Positions 30,612 to 41,856 of a DNA stretch of 64,000 bases are shown in pieces (within the stretch, counting starts at the first letter, position 1; each line of letters opens with the position of its first letter). The DNA is from Alphaproteobacteria bacterium PA2 (lineage in GTDB: Bacteria; Pseudomonadota; Alphaproteobacteria; Caulobacterales; Caulobacteraceae), in assembly GCA_002256425.1 (NCBI GenBank), contig NKIZ01000001.1, forward strand, positions 2,763,001-2,827,000. Direction: 5' to 3'. A program made the translations under genes and the position numbers. Under the pieces are notes generated by a model, which saw only the letters and a list, made by a program, of their open reading frames with translations, made no database searches and was not told the DNA's origin.

Positions 30612-31721
30612 CTAGGGGCAGCCCTTGGCCGCACAGACCGGGTCGTCAGACCAGGCCAGGATCCGGACCAGCAGGGCGCCAGACTCCCTGACAGGCGTCG
30701 TCGCCAGGGATAGGACACGCCCTGCCATGGGCGCCCTGGCCGTATGGACCACCCGCCCGAAGGCATCAGAAATGGTCGCCACCGGCTGATCGAACTTCAC
30801 CTCCGACCCCAGGGGCGTCAGCACCCGTGCAAAGCCCCCTCTGGGCGCCACGACATCCACGGTCTTGTTGCCGATGAAGGGTTTGACGGCAGGGGGTTCG
30901 GCGGGCCCCTCGATCATGCCCAGATCCCGCATGACATTACGCAGGCCCGACAAGGCGCGGGCGATCATGACCGGATCAAAACGGTCCGGCTCGCCCAGCT
31001 CCAGGGTCACGGCGTCGACGCCATTGGCGTTCAGCGTCGTTTCGACCGAGCCCCGCTCACCGGGGTCATACTTGATCATGTCAGGACCCAGGGCTCGGGC
31101 CATGGACCGCGCCGCAGCGGTCTCGGCGAAGACATACATGGGATAGGCCGTGCCCCGGGACTGGGTGTGCAGGTCCACCGCCGCATCGGCGTTTCCGGCG
31201 AAGATCTGCGACCAGAGGCGCCCGGCATAGACCCGGCCGATCTCGCCGGAATTCACGTCGCCAGGCATCTGCCGGTTCAGATTGACCCCGGTGGCGCCCG
31301 AGCTGGGTGCAAAGCCGCGGCTGGCCTGCAAAAGGCCCGGAATGTTGACGCCCGGCAGGGCCACTACGGCGCCCTTCAGGCGAGCCGGATCGAGGCTGGC
31401 GGCAAGATCCTGGATGATGGCCACCCCGTTCAGTTCATCCCCGTGAACGGCGGCGGTCAGCAGCAGGCGCTTGCCGGGCGCCGCGCCCTTGATGACCATC
31501 ACCGGAACATACCAGCCCTGGCCGACCGCCTGATCGGTCACCCGGAAGTAATAGCGCGAGACCTGTCCCGCCGGCTGATCGGCCAGGTCCAGCTTTTCGA
31601 TCACGGGCACGCCGTCGATCCGGTCGCCGGTCAGCAGGCTCGCGGCCTGTCCAGGGGTGGCTGTCGCCAGCAGGGCCGCCGCAAGACCCGCGGCGCCAAG
31701 GGTCAGATTCAGGGTCTTCAT
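30612..31721 (-). CDS. Exported zinc carboxypeptidase/succinylglutamate-desuccinylase-like deacylase
   Basis: A 369-residue periplasmic protein with a clear signal peptide (LTLGAAGLAAALLATATPGQA). The AspA/AstE-type M14 domain shows zinc ligands in AAVHGDELNG (His and Glu), and a third His in AVDLHTQS. Substrate-binding Arg/Asn lie in GVNLNRQMPG. A C-terminal beta-barrel follows, with the GRVLSLATTPV biotinyl-like turn of this family. The substrate, probably an N-acyl amino acid or a peptide end, is unknown. It is divergent from the amidohydrolase at 31817, which is also exported. Confidence 0.85.
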   Translation of the reverse strand: MKTLNLTLGAAGLAAALLATATPGQAASLLTGDRIDGVPVIEKLDLADQPAGQVSRYYFRVTDQAVGQGWYVPVMVIKGAAPGKRLLLTAAVHGDELNGVAIIQDLAASLDPARLKGAVVALPGVNIPGLLQASRGFAPSSGATGVNLNRQMPGDVNSGEIGRVYAGRLWSQIFAGNADAAVDLHTQSRGTAYPMYVFAETAAARSMARALGPDMIKYDPGERGSVETTLNANGVDAVTLELGEPDRFDPVMIARALSGLRNVMRDLGMIEGPAEPPAVKPFIGNKTVDVVAPRGGFARVLTPLGSEVKFDQPVATISDAFGRVVHTARAPMAGRVLSLATTPVRESGALLVRILAWSDDPVCAAKGCP

Positions 31722-31816
31722 GCCGGCAGACTAGCGAAGGCTGCACGGCCGGGCCATGGGTCTTGCGCTGCAGGCGACGGGCTGGGAAGACAAGGGCCGC
31801 CCATTAGGACGCCGCC

Positions 31817-33097
31817 ATGCTGAAAGCCTCGCCCACTGTCGCCCTCGCCCTCGCCCTGCTGGCTGCATCGCCGGCCCTGGCGGGTCCCATCTATGTCCAC
31901 GCAGGCCGTCTGGTGGACCCCGTGTCCGAAAAGCTCCTGGTCAATCAGCTGATCAAGGTGGTGGACGGTCGCGTCGCCGCGATCACCCCCTGGACCGGCG
32001 CCCCCAAGGATGGCCCGGTAACCGACTGGTCCCGCTATCATGTCCTGCCCGGCCTGATCGACGCCCACGTCCACCTGGCCGACACTGACCAGTCCAGCAA
32101 TGTGGCCGAGCCCCTGCTGCACTCTAGCGCCGACATCGCCTATCTGGGCGCCCGCCATGCCCGCCAGACCCTGAAGGCCGGCTTCACCACCGTGCACAAT
32201 GTCGGCAACTTCCGGGCCCTGGCCGATGTGGCCCTGCGCGACGCCATCAATCGCGGCGATGTGCCTGGCCCGCGGATCAATGCGGTCGGCGCCTACATCA
32301 CCACCCCCGGCGGCGGCGGCGAGGTGACCGGGTTGTCCCCAGACGTGACCCTGCCCGCAGACATGCGCGTCGGCGTGGTCATCAGCCCCGAGGACGTGAC
32401 CCGCAAGGTCAACTACCTGTTCCAGAACGGCGTCGACAGCATCAAGCTGATCGCCACAGGCGCGGTCCTGGCCCTGGGCACCGAGGTCGGCCGTCAGGAA
32501 CTGACCGAGGCCGAAATGACCGCTGCGGTAAAGGCCGCCGCCTCGCACGGCGGCTGGGTCACCGCCCACGCCCATGGCGCAGAGGGCATCAAGTCAGCCA
32601 TCCGCGCCGGGGTCAGGGCCATTGAGCACGCCTCCCTGATCGACGACGAAGGCATAGCCCTGGCCAAGTCAAAGGGCGTCTGGCTCGATATGGACGTCTA
32701 TAACGGCGACTTCATCGAAGAGGTCGGAACCCGCGACGGCTGGCCCGCCGACTATCTGCGCAAGAACCGCGAGACCACCGACCTGCAGCGGGAGGGCTTC
32801 CGCAAGGCCGTGAGGGCCGGGGTGAAGATGACCTTCGGCACCGACGCCGGGGTCTATCCCCACGGCGATAACGGCAAACAGTTCAAATACATGGTCCGTT
32901 TCGGCATGACCCCCATGCAGGCCATCCAGGCCGCCACGGTCAATGGGGCGGCCCTGCTGGGCTGGTCAAAGGATGTGGGCGCCCTCTCCCCCGGCCACTA
33001 TGCCGACATGGTGGCGGTGGACGGCGACCCCCTGAAGGACATCACCGTGCTCGAGCAGGTGAAGGCGGTGATCAAGGGCGGGGAGCTGGTGAACTAG
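31817..33097 (+). CDS. Exported amidohydrolase, Xaa-Pro/Xaa-Arg dipeptidase-like
   Basis: A 426-residue binuclear-metal TIM-barrel hydrolase with a signal peptide (ALALALLAASPALA). The metal motif HxH is in IDAHVHLAD, the carboxylated-Lys position is in DSIKLIATGA, the His pairs are in TAHAHG and AIEHA, and the catalytic Asp is in FGTDAGVYPHG. Caulobacter enzymes of this group cleave dipeptides such as Xaa-Arg/Lys or Xaa-Pro; which one applies here is not decidable. The divergent neighbour is also a predicted exported peptide or amino-acid deacylase, so a periplasmic peptide-scavenging pair is plausible. Confidence 0.9.
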   Translation: MLKASPTVALALALLAASPALAGPIYVHAGRLVDPVSEKLLVNQLIKVVDGRVAAITPWTGAPKDGPVTDWSRYHVLPGLIDAHVHLADTDQSSNVAEPLLHSSADIAYLGARHARQTLKAGFTTVHNVGNFRALADVALRDAINRGDVPGPRINAVGAYITTPGGGGEVTGLSPDVTLPADMRVGVVISPEDVTRKVNYLFQNGVDSIKLIATGAVLALGTEVGRQELTEAEMTAAVKAAASHGGWVTAHAHGAEGIKSAIRAGVRAIEHASLIDDEGIALAKSKGVWLDMDVYNGDFIEEVGTRDGWPADYLRKNRETTDLQREGFRKAVRAGVKMTFGTDAGVYPHGDNGKQFKYMVRFGMTPMQAIQAATVNGAALLGWSKDVGALSPGHYADMVAVDGDPLKDITVLEQVKAVIKGGELVN

Positions 33098-33105
33098 CCC
33101 GCCCC

Positions 33106-33639
33106 TCAGCGCTTCATAGCTGACCCACGGATGGGGTCGAACTGCTGGGCGTCCTCGGCGACCTCTTCATTGTGGCCGTGGGCGATCTTCCAGCCGGCGC
33201 TGGTCCGCACATAGACCATGGTCATCCGCGTCGGGTGGGGCGGCAGCTTGTGGCCGTCGGGGGTGGTGAAGGCGCCCATCCGCCAGAGCACCACCGCCAC
33301 CATCACATCCTTGGTCACCGGAGTGAGGGACTCGATGTCCAGCAGTTCCTGTGGAACCCCTTTGAACATGATGTCGAAATAGATCCGGTGGGCACGGTCG
33401 ACTTCCTCAAAGCCCCGCCAGTGCATGCCCCGGACATTCACCCAGTGAACATCGGGGGTGTAGAGCCTGCCCATGGCGTCCAGATCGCTGGCATTCCAGC
33501 TGTCGCGGTACTGGTGGATCGCGGCTGTGACGGCCAGGACATCCTTCGGATCTGCGGACATGTTCATCTTGTTCTCCCCGTGGGCGCTGGTGGCGATTGT
33601 CGCAAGAACCAGCCCTTGCAGCACAGTGCGACGTTTCAT
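33106..33639 (-). CDS. Exported SnoaL-like/DUF4440 (SgcJ-type) protein
   Basis: About 177 residues. The N-terminus MKRRTVLQGL is a twin-arginine signal. The mature part is the NTF2-like fold: VTAAIHQYRDSWNASDLDAMGRLYTPDVHWVNVRG, then a conserved curved sheet ending TMVYVRTSAGWKIAHGHN. The fold houses small isomerases, hydrolases or binding proteins; no specific role is known. The ATG at 33639 is preferred to one three codons earlier because AGGA lies at the right distance. It is convergent with the amidohydrolase. Confidence 0.82.
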   Translation of the reverse strand: MKRRTVLQGLVLATIATSAHGENKMNMSADPKDVLAVTAAIHQYRDSWNASDLDAMGRLYTPDVHWVNVRGMHWRGFEEVDRAHRIYFDIMFKGVPQELLDIESLTPVTKDVMVAVVLWRMGAFTTPDGHKLPPHPTRMTMVYVRTSAGWKIAHGHNEEVAEDAQQFDPIRGSAMKR

Positions 33640-33716
33640 GGATCTCATCCTGGTCCGGGCCGGTCCTGGCCCCTGATGCGAACCTATGAGGTGGTCAGAC
33701 GGCAGGATTGAAGATT

Positions 33717-34526
33717 TCAGACATTCTGCTCGGGGATGGCCAAGAGTTCCTGGATCAGCACCTCCGGCGTCCGTCCGGCCAGGCTGCGGGTCTCACGGAT
33801 GAGATGGGCCTGATCGGCAAAGCCGTACTCCGCCGCCAGGTCGGCCCAGGCCCGGTCCGGCGCCTTGCGTCGCGCCTCCAGCACCGAGGAGAAGCGGTGG
33901 ACCCGGGCATAGCTCTTGGGCGTGGCGCCGACATCGGCCAGGAACCTGCGCTGCAATTGCCGGGCGGACAGGTCAGACCGCGCCGCCAGGCGGTCGATGG
34001 AGACCCGCCCACTGGACCGGGCAATGACCCTGGCCGCCCAGTCCACGGCGCCGAAGGACCGGGCCGGGCCCATCCGGTCGTAAAGCCAGCCTTCGGCGGC
34101 GGCGATCCTGCCGTCGAAATCAGACTGACGGCGGACCGCGCTGTCCAGCCCGGCAAAGCCGCCGCCTATGACATCCCTGCCGTGAAAGGCCTGATCGGTC
34201 ATGTCGGTCATGGGCAGGTTGAACAGCCGCGCCAGGCCGGTGGGCTGGAAGTGGATGGTGAAGGTCTGGACATCCCCGACAAAGCCCAGGCGCTTGCCCG
34301 GGGTCAGACAGGGCCCCACCAGGACCGTCTGCGGCGCCGGGGCGAAACCCTTGCCCTCTTCTTCGACCTGATAGGGATCAACCAGATAGAATTCGAGGAA
34401 CTGGTTGGGGCGGGCGTGCAGGGGCCGCAGCACCGACATCTCTGCGAACTGTCCCAGCCGCTGGGAGAAGTGGGTCACGACCGAAGACAGGTCGCGATGG
34501 GGTCGCCGGATCCGGACCTCAAACAC
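33717..34526 (-). CDS. AraC-family transcriptional regulator
   Basis: A 269-residue regulator starting at a GTG with GGAGGG four bases ahead. The N-terminal about 160 residues form a cupin-like sensor part (VLVGPCLTPGKRLGFVGDVQTFTIHFQP). The C-terminal part has the two AraC helix-turn-helix motifs: VSIDRLAARSDLSARQLQRRFLADVGATPKSYARVHRF and WADLAAEYGFADQAHLIRETRSLAGRTPEVL. It is divergent from the TIM-barrel hydrolase at 34714, its most likely target. The inducer is unknown. Confidence 0.9.
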   Translation of the reverse strand: MFEVRIRRPHRDLSSVVTHFSQRLGQFAEMSVLRPLHARPNQFLEFYLVDPYQVEEEGKGFAPAPQTVLVGPCLTPGKRLGFVGDVQTFTIHFQPTGLARLFNLPMTDMTDQAFHGRDVIGGGFAGLDSAVRRQSDFDGRIAAAEGWLYDRMGPARSFGAVDWAARVIARSSGRVSIDRLAARSDLSARQLQRRFLADVGATPKSYARVHRFSSVLEARRKAPDRAWADLAAEYGFADQAHLIRETRSLAGRTPEVLIQELLAIPEQNV

Positions 34527-34641
34527 GGGTCCCTCCTGGGACAGGGTAAGCGTGAGCGTCTAGGCGTGCAGTGTTACAGCTTGATTGGCCAGTGGGAAGG
34601 CTAAGTCGCACAACGGCCAGTCGTCATCCCCCTCCTCCCTG

Positions 34642-34654
34642 AATTGGCATGACA
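34642..34654 (+). promoter_or_regulatory. AATTGGCATGACA motif shared with the double-HTH gene B upstream region
   Basis: The 13 bases are identical to 29496-29508. Here too a small dyad is present (TGGC-N7-GCCA). The motif lies about 60 bases before the hydrolase ATG in the AraC/hydrolase intergenic region (187 bases). It may be an operator or promoter element; the meaning is inferred from the recurrence only. Confidence 0.35.
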
Positions 34655-34713
34655 GGCCATCAATCGCCATCCACAAATCAGGCATTCCCTCCGCCGCGAT
34701 TCACGGATTGCCC

Positions 34714-35748
34714 ATGTACCTGACCCGCCACCTCGTCGCCCTTGCCTGCCTGAGCCTGCTTGCGGCGCCCCTGGCAGCGCGGGCGGAAGGCGGTGGAACC
34801 CTGCCGATCCTCGACGTCCACCTGCACGCCCTGCCCGCCAATGATCAGGGTCCGCCGCCGCTCGCCATGTGCACGCCATTCACCGAAATGCCCCGCTGGG
34901 ACCAGACCGAGCCCTTCGATCAGGCCTTCCTCGGATGGTTCAAGCACCCGACCTGCAAGGATCCGGTCTGGTCGCCCATGACTGACGATGAGGTCATGAA
35001 CCGGACCCTCGACATCATGAAGCGCCGCAATGTCATCGGCGTGGTGAGCGGCAAGTACGCAATGGTGATGAAGTGGAAGGCCCAGGCGCCCGAAAGGGTC
35101 CTGCCCGGCCTCCTGCCGGACATGCCGCCCAGGGACAGCCTGACCCGCGAGGTCGCCGCCGTAAAGGCTGCCGGAAACATCGCCGTCCTGGGTGAGCTGG
35201 GCCTGCAGTATGACGGCATAGCGCCCAATGACCCCAGGATGGAGCCGATCTGGAAGGCGGCGGAGGCCAATGACATTCCCGTGGCCGTCCATGTGGGCCC
35301 AGGCCCCATGGGCGTGGCCTATCTGCCGGGATCAGGCTACCGCGCCAGCCTGAGCAACCCCTTGCTTATGGAAGATGTGCTGGTCCGGCATCCGAAGATG
35401 CGGGTCAACATCATGCATGCCGGCTACCCCATGCTGGATGCGACCCTTGCCCTGCTCTACGCCCACCCGCAGGTCTATTTGGACACCGGGATCATCGTCT
35501 ACTCCCAGCCTCGCCCGGCCTTCTACCGCTATCTGCAGGCCCTGGTGGACGCCGGCTTCGAAGACCGCATCATGTTCGGCAGCGACCAGATGGTCTGGCC
35601 CGAAACCCTTGAGCGGGCCATCGCCGTGATCAATGAGGCGCCCTTCCTGTCCGAGGGCCAGAAGCGGGACATCCTCTACAAAAATGCGGCGCGGTTCCTG
35701 CGGCTGGATGAGGCGACTCGGGCGCGGCATTTGGAGATGGGGAAGTAG
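34714..35748 (+). CDS. Exported amidohydrolase-2 (ACMSD-like TIM-barrel) protein
   Basis: A 344-residue protein with a signal peptide (MYLTRHLVALACLSLLAAPLAARA). The metal-binding DVHLHA follows, then His in VAVHVGPGP, His in NIMHAGYPM and the catalytic Asp in MFGSDQMVWP. This is the mononuclear decarboxylase/hydrolase branch of the amidohydrolase superfamily. Many family members have no known substrate. The frame is open further upstream, but the signal peptide begins at this ATG. It is divergent from the AraC gene. Confidence 0.87.
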   Translation: MYLTRHLVALACLSLLAAPLAARAEGGGTLPILDVHLHALPANDQGPPPLAMCTPFTEMPRWDQTEPFDQAFLGWFKHPTCKDPVWSPMTDDEVMNRTLDIMKRRNVIGVVSGKYAMVMKWKAQAPERVLPGLLPDMPPRDSLTREVAAVKAAGNIAVLGELGLQYDGIAPNDPRMEPIWKAAEANDIPVAVHVGPGPMGVAYLPGSGYRASLSNPLLMEDVLVRHPKMRVNIMHAGYPMLDATLALLYAHPQVYLDTGIIVYSQPRPAFYRYLQALVDAGFEDRIMFGSDQMVWPETLERAIAVINEAPFLSEGQKRDILYKNAARFLRLDEATRARHLEMGK

Positions 35749-35752
35749 GCCC

Positions 35753-36160
35753 TCACCCCGCCCCGGTGGACCGCGCGTCGAAATAGCGGACATCGTCCTG
35801 ATCCTTGTCCCAGTCGGCCCGGGAGGCGCAGAACAGGTGAGTGCGGATCCCCTTGCCAAGGGGGACGTCCAGTGTCCCGGCCGTCACATAGATGTTCGCC
35901 TCGTCAGCCTCCGCCGGCAGGGGCGTGCCACAGGTCTGGCAGCGGGTGATGGTGTAGGTCTCGCGCAGGGCGAAGGTGACCCCGTGGTCCTCGCCCCTCA
36001 CCCACCGGAACTGGCTGCGGGGCACGATGAGAATGGCGTTGCCGTTCCCGCCGCTGGCCTTGCGGCACAGGGAGCAGTGGCAGATCCATACGGCGTCGAT
36101 CTCGCCGTCGATCTCATAGGCCCTGGCGCCACAGAGGCAGCTGCCGGTTTTGGTGGTCAT
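35753..36160 (-). CDS. GFA-family (glutathione-dependent formaldehyde-activating-like) zinc protein
   Basis: A 135-residue beta-rich protein. Structural zinc sites are C-x-C (GSCLCGA), C-x-C-x-x-C (ICHCSLCRKASGG) and C-x-x-C (RCQTCGTPL), the family hallmark. Members of this fold include S-(hydroxymethyl)glutathione synthase, but most are of unknown role, and that label should not be taken as function. GGGGAG precedes the ATG at 36160. It is convergent with the hydrolase and followed upstream by two further minus-strand genes. Confidence 0.88.
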   Translation of the reverse strand: MTTKTGSCLCGARAYEIDGEIDAVWICHCSLCRKASGGNGNAILIVPRSQFRWVRGEDHGVTFALRETYTITRCQTCGTPLPAEADEANIYVTAGTLDVPLGKGIRTHLFCASRADWDKDQDDVRYFDARSTGAG

Positions 36161-36173
36161 GGCTTGCTCCCCG

Positions 36174-36590
36174 TCAGGCTGCAGGCGCGGCAATCCGCCT
36201 GGCCACATGACCGCGAAGGATCAGCATCGCCAGTGCGGCGGCAAGGATCAGGTCCGCCACACTGCAGAAGCCCGCATACCAGGCCGGAACGCCCGCATTG
36301 GTGATGAAGCGGGAGTGGATGAGGTCAAAGACCCCATGACCCAGCAGGGCGACCACCACGAGCCAGAGGTTCCAGCGATGGCCCGCGACGGCGAGGCCGA
36401 CAAAAACGGCGGCGGCGGCGCCTTCCAACAACAGGGAGGCAGGCGGAACCGCAATGACGGCGAACAGAATGTAGGCCAGGGCGATGATGATCATCAGGGT
36501 CGGATAGTAGGATCGGTCCCGGTCAAACCCCAGGACATGGCTCGAAACCACCGTGCCCAATCCGATGAGCAATCCCCAGACAAGATCCAT
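36174..36590 (-). CDS. Small integral membrane protein, unknown function
   Basis: About 138 residues with five hydrophobic stretches (LVWGLLIGLGTVVSSHVLG, YPTLMIIIALAYILFAVIAV, AAVFVGLAVAG, LWLVVVALLGHGVFDLIHS, FCSVADLILAAALAMLIL). The last polar turn (DLIHSRFITNAGVPAWYAGFC) is the most distinctive and is typical of a family of uncharacterised proteins. Three in-frame ATGs lie close together; the third (36590) is best spaced from AGGAG. It is 13 bases from the GFA gene and 12 from the Nudix gene, probably one transcript. Confidence 0.7.
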   Translation of the reverse strand: MDLVWGLLIGLGTVVSSHVLGFDRDRSYYPTLMIIIALAYILFAVIAVPPASLLLEGAAAAVFVGLAVAGHRWNLWLVVVALLGHGVFDLIHSRFITNAGVPAWYAGFCSVADLILAAALAMLILRGHVARRIAAPAA

Positions 36591-36602
36591 GGCCATCATC
36601 TC

Positions 36603-37241
36603 CTAGCGCCGCGCAAAATCCGGCTGGTCGAAGTGGGCGACAGAAAGATAGCGCCCATGCATGGCCACCTCCCGGAACTGATAAAGCAGGGCCGCCGTCG
36701 GGGCATGAAGGTTGTCCTCGCCGACGCTGAGGCGGAGGATGGGGCGGCCAGGGGTGTCGCCGGGCTCCAGCACCGGCGAGCCCGGGGCGTTCAGAACCGA
36801 CAGGGGCACATGCTTGACCAGGGCGACCTCGTGCGGGTCGGGCTTGAGTTCAGCCAGGCCCGGCGACCAGTAGACATGGGGGGCGATGACATAGCCTGAA
36901 CGGGTCTCATAGTCGTCCAGACGGCCCAGCAGGCTGTCTTCCGCCAGGTGCAGGCCAATCTCTTCCAGGCATTCCCGGCGGGCGGCGGCGTCAGGGGTTT
37001 CGCCCGCCTCGATCACCCCGCCGGGCAGGGCGAACTGACCGGAATGACGGCCGGGCCTTGAGGCGCGAACGGTGAGCAGGAAGTGGGCATGGCCCTGGTC
37101 GCAGGGCGTCACGACAATGGCCACAGCCGCGGCCTTCAGGCCCGGGCTCGCCTGACCCTGGACGACCGACATGCCCCCAAGCCGTGCAGACATGGTAGCG
37201 CGGAGATCGGGTGTGAAGGCGACGGGCAGCGGACTCGGCAT
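36603..37241 (-). CDS. Nudix hydrolase, CoA-diphosphatase-like
   Basis: A 212-residue protein with a complete Nudix box (GGVIEAGETPDAAARRECLEEIGL, matching G-x5-E-x7-R-E-U-x-E-E-x-G-U). The box is preceded by RPGRHSGQFALPG, which resembles the CoA-pyrophosphatase subgroup. It would hydrolyse a nucleoside-diphosphate-linked compound to two phosphorylated parts in the cytoplasm. No good ribosome site is seen before the ATG. It heads a small minus-strand run with the membrane and GFA genes. Confidence 0.88.
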   Translation of the reverse strand: MPSPLPVAFTPDLRATMSARLGGMSVVQGQASPGLKAAAVAIVVTPCDQGHAHFLLTVRASRPGRHSGQFALPGGVIEAGETPDAAARRECLEEIGLHLAEDSLLGRLDDYETRSGYVIAPHVYWSPGLAELKPDPHEVALVKHVPLSVLNAPGSPVLEPGDTPGRPILRLSVGEDNLHAPTAALLYQFREVAMHGRYLSVAHFDQPDFARR

Positions 37242-37282
37242 ACACCAAGCATGACCGCCCGTCGGCAGAAGGCAACCTCAGT

Positions 37283-39937
<2,655 letters not shown>

Positions 39938-40999
39938 TCAGATCAACTCAAAAGGCTCGAGGCCGGCCAGACGCATGGCCTTGGGACGTTCGGGAATCTG
40001 GCGCGGCGTCACGCCCGCCACTTCCTTGGCCACGTGGGCGATGTGGTCAGGGGTGGTGCCGCAGCAGCCGCCCAGGATGTTGACCAGGCCGTGCGTGGCC
40101 CACTCGTGCAGTTCGTGGGCGGTCTCGTGGGGCTGTTCGTCATACTGACCCATGGCGTTGGGCAGGCCCGCATTGGGATAGGCGCTGATCAGGGTGTCGG
40201 CGACCCGCGCCAGCTCTGCGATGTGCGGACGCATCAGCTCGGCTCCCAGGGCGCAGTTGAAGCCGATGGCGAAGGGCCTGGCGTGCTTGACCGAGTTCCA
40301 GAAGGCCTCGGCGGTCTGGCCCGACAGGGTCCGGCCCGAGCGGTCGGTGATTGTGCCCGAAATCCAGATGGGCAGGGGCTCATAACCCTCGTCTTCCAGG
40401 TCCAGTATGGCCTTGATCGCCGCCTTACAGTTCAGGGTGTCGGTGATGGTCTCCACCAGATAGAGGTCCACCCCGCCATCATGCAGGGCGATCATCTGCT
40501 GGCGATAGGCCTGATAGACCTCTTCGAAGGTCACCGACCGGGCGCCCGGGTCGTTCACATCCGAAGACATGGACAGCATCTTGTTGAGCGGCCCGACCGA
40601 GCCGGCCACGAAGCGCGGCTTGTGCGGCTCTTTCTCGGTCCAGCGATCGGCGACCTCCCGGGCGATCTTCGCCCCCTGGAAGTTGATGTCATTAACAGCT
40701 TCGCCCATGTCGTAGTCGGCCTGGGCTATGGTGGTGGCCGAGAAGGTGTTGGTCTCGCTGATGTCGGCGCCGGCGGCGAAATACTGGTCGTGCAGGTCGG
40801 CGACAATGTCGGGCCGGGTCAGGCAGAGAATGTCGTTATTGCCCTTGAGCTGACCATTGTGGGCGGCGAAGCGGTCGCCGCGATAGTCTTCCTCGGTCAG
40901 GCCGCGCTTCTGGAACATGACGCCCCAGGACCCGTCAAGGATCAGGACGCGCTCCTTCGATATGGCCTTCAGCTTGGCGATCCGTTCTTGCCGGGTCAT
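39938..40999 (-). CDS. metH: Methionine synthase, homocysteine-binding part
   Basis: A 353-residue Hcy-binding barrel with the zinc Cys set: one in IGFNCALGAE and two in NILGGCCGTTPDH. The N-terminal VLILDGSWGVMFQKRGL block is also typical. It ends where the pterin module would begin in a one-piece MetH, and its stop abuts the start of the second part with no gap. No sequencing frameshift is needed: both parts have clean ends, and a two-gene metH is the usual state in Caulobacter relatives. Its ATG overlaps the stop of the lactamase-like gene by 4 bases. Confidence 0.94.
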   Translation of the reverse strand: MTRQERIAKLKAISKERVLILDGSWGVMFQKRGLTEEDYRGDRFAAHNGQLKGNNDILCLTRPDIVADLHDQYFAAGADISETNTFSATTIAQADYDMGEAVNDINFQGAKIAREVADRWTEKEPHKPRFVAGSVGPLNKMLSMSSDVNDPGARSVTFEEVYQAYRQQMIALHDGGVDLYLVETITDTLNCKAAIKAILDLEDEGYEPLPIWISGTITDRSGRTLSGQTAEAFWNSVKHARPFAIGFNCALGAELMRPHIAELARVADTLISAYPNAGLPNAMGQYDEQPHETAHELHEWATHGLVNILGGCCGTTPDHIAHVAKEVAGVTPRQIPERPKAMRLAGLEPFELI

Positions 41000-41856
41000 T
41001 TGGCGGCGTCCTGTTGTCTGGCGAGATCACGTTTGAAGTCGGCTTCCGAGGCCGCGATGGTCCGGGCCAGTTCGGTGGGATCGATGAAGGGATTGGGGCC
41101 GCCCGCCTTCAGCCTGGCCCGCTTGGCGTCCAGGTCGAACTGCTCATTATGCGGCGCCAGGAAGATGTCGGCCTTCATGGCTTTCAGACGTGCAAAGCTC
41201 TGCTGATAGGCGGCGACAATGCCCGGATACTGCGGACCGCGGGTCTTGTTGACCAGGCGGTTGGCCGCGACGCTGGTGCTGCAATAGAGCAGGGCCTGGC
41301 GCACCTTGCCGTCCACCTTTACCGGGAAGGTCCAGGTGGTGCAGCCAGCCGTGTGGCCCGGCGTGATGTGAGCCGTCAGGACCATGCCACCCAGGCTGAC
41401 CTTTTCGCCATCGCCGATCACCTGGTCGACCTTGACCGGGTCGAAGTCCAGGGCCTTGACCTCTTCCGAGCCGGGATAGGTTCCGGTCTCCAGGGCCTTG
41501 CGGTCAGCGGCGCTGGCGATCAGCCTGGCGCCGGTGTCGCGCTTCAGTCCGGCCAGTCCGGCCGCATGGTCGAAGTGGCCGTGGGTGTTCAGCAGGATCT
41601 TCACGTCACTGACCTTGAAGCCCAGGGCCTTGATGCTGGCTTCGATGGTCTTGTCGCTGCCGGGCATGGCGCCATCGATCACGATATGCCCCTTGGGCGT
41701 CGTGATCAGGAAGACCGAAATCCCCTCGGTCCCGACATAATAGAGGTTGTCGGCGATCCTGAAGGGCGCGGTCGGCGCCGACCAGTTGGCTGGATAGCCG
41801 GCGGCCCAGGCAGGCAGGGTCGCGGCCAGGGCGATCAGCAGTCCCCAGGGTTTCAT
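40996..41856 (-). CDS. Subclass B3 metallo-beta-lactamase-like hydrolase (CAU-1 type)
   Basis: A 286-residue exported protein with a signal peptide (GLLIALAATLPAWA). It has the B3-type zinc set: HGHFDH at residues 92-97, His168 in PGHTAG, and His236 in LAPHNEQF. The CST segment before ANR also fits the B3 group, and Caulobacter CAU-1 is a known member. Whether it hydrolyses beta-lactams in this strain is not shown; it could have another thioester or lactone role. GGAGG lies before its ATG. It overlaps metF by 4 bases on one side and metH by 4 on the other, so it is translated as part of the methionine operon. Confidence 0.85.
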   Translation of the reverse strand: MKPWGLLIALAATLPAWAAGYPANWSAPTAPFRIADNLYYVGTEGISVFLITTPKGHIVIDGAMPGSDKTIEASIKALGFKVSDVKILLNTHGHFDHAAGLAGLKRDTGARLIASAADRKALETGTYPGSEEVKALDFDPVKVDQVIGDGEKVSLGGMVLTAHITPGHTAGCTTWTFPVKVDGKVRQALLYCSTSVAANRLVNKTRGPQYPGIVAAYQQSFARLKAMKADIFLAPHNEQFDLDAKRARLKAGGPNPFIDPTELARTIAASEADFKRDLARQQDAAK

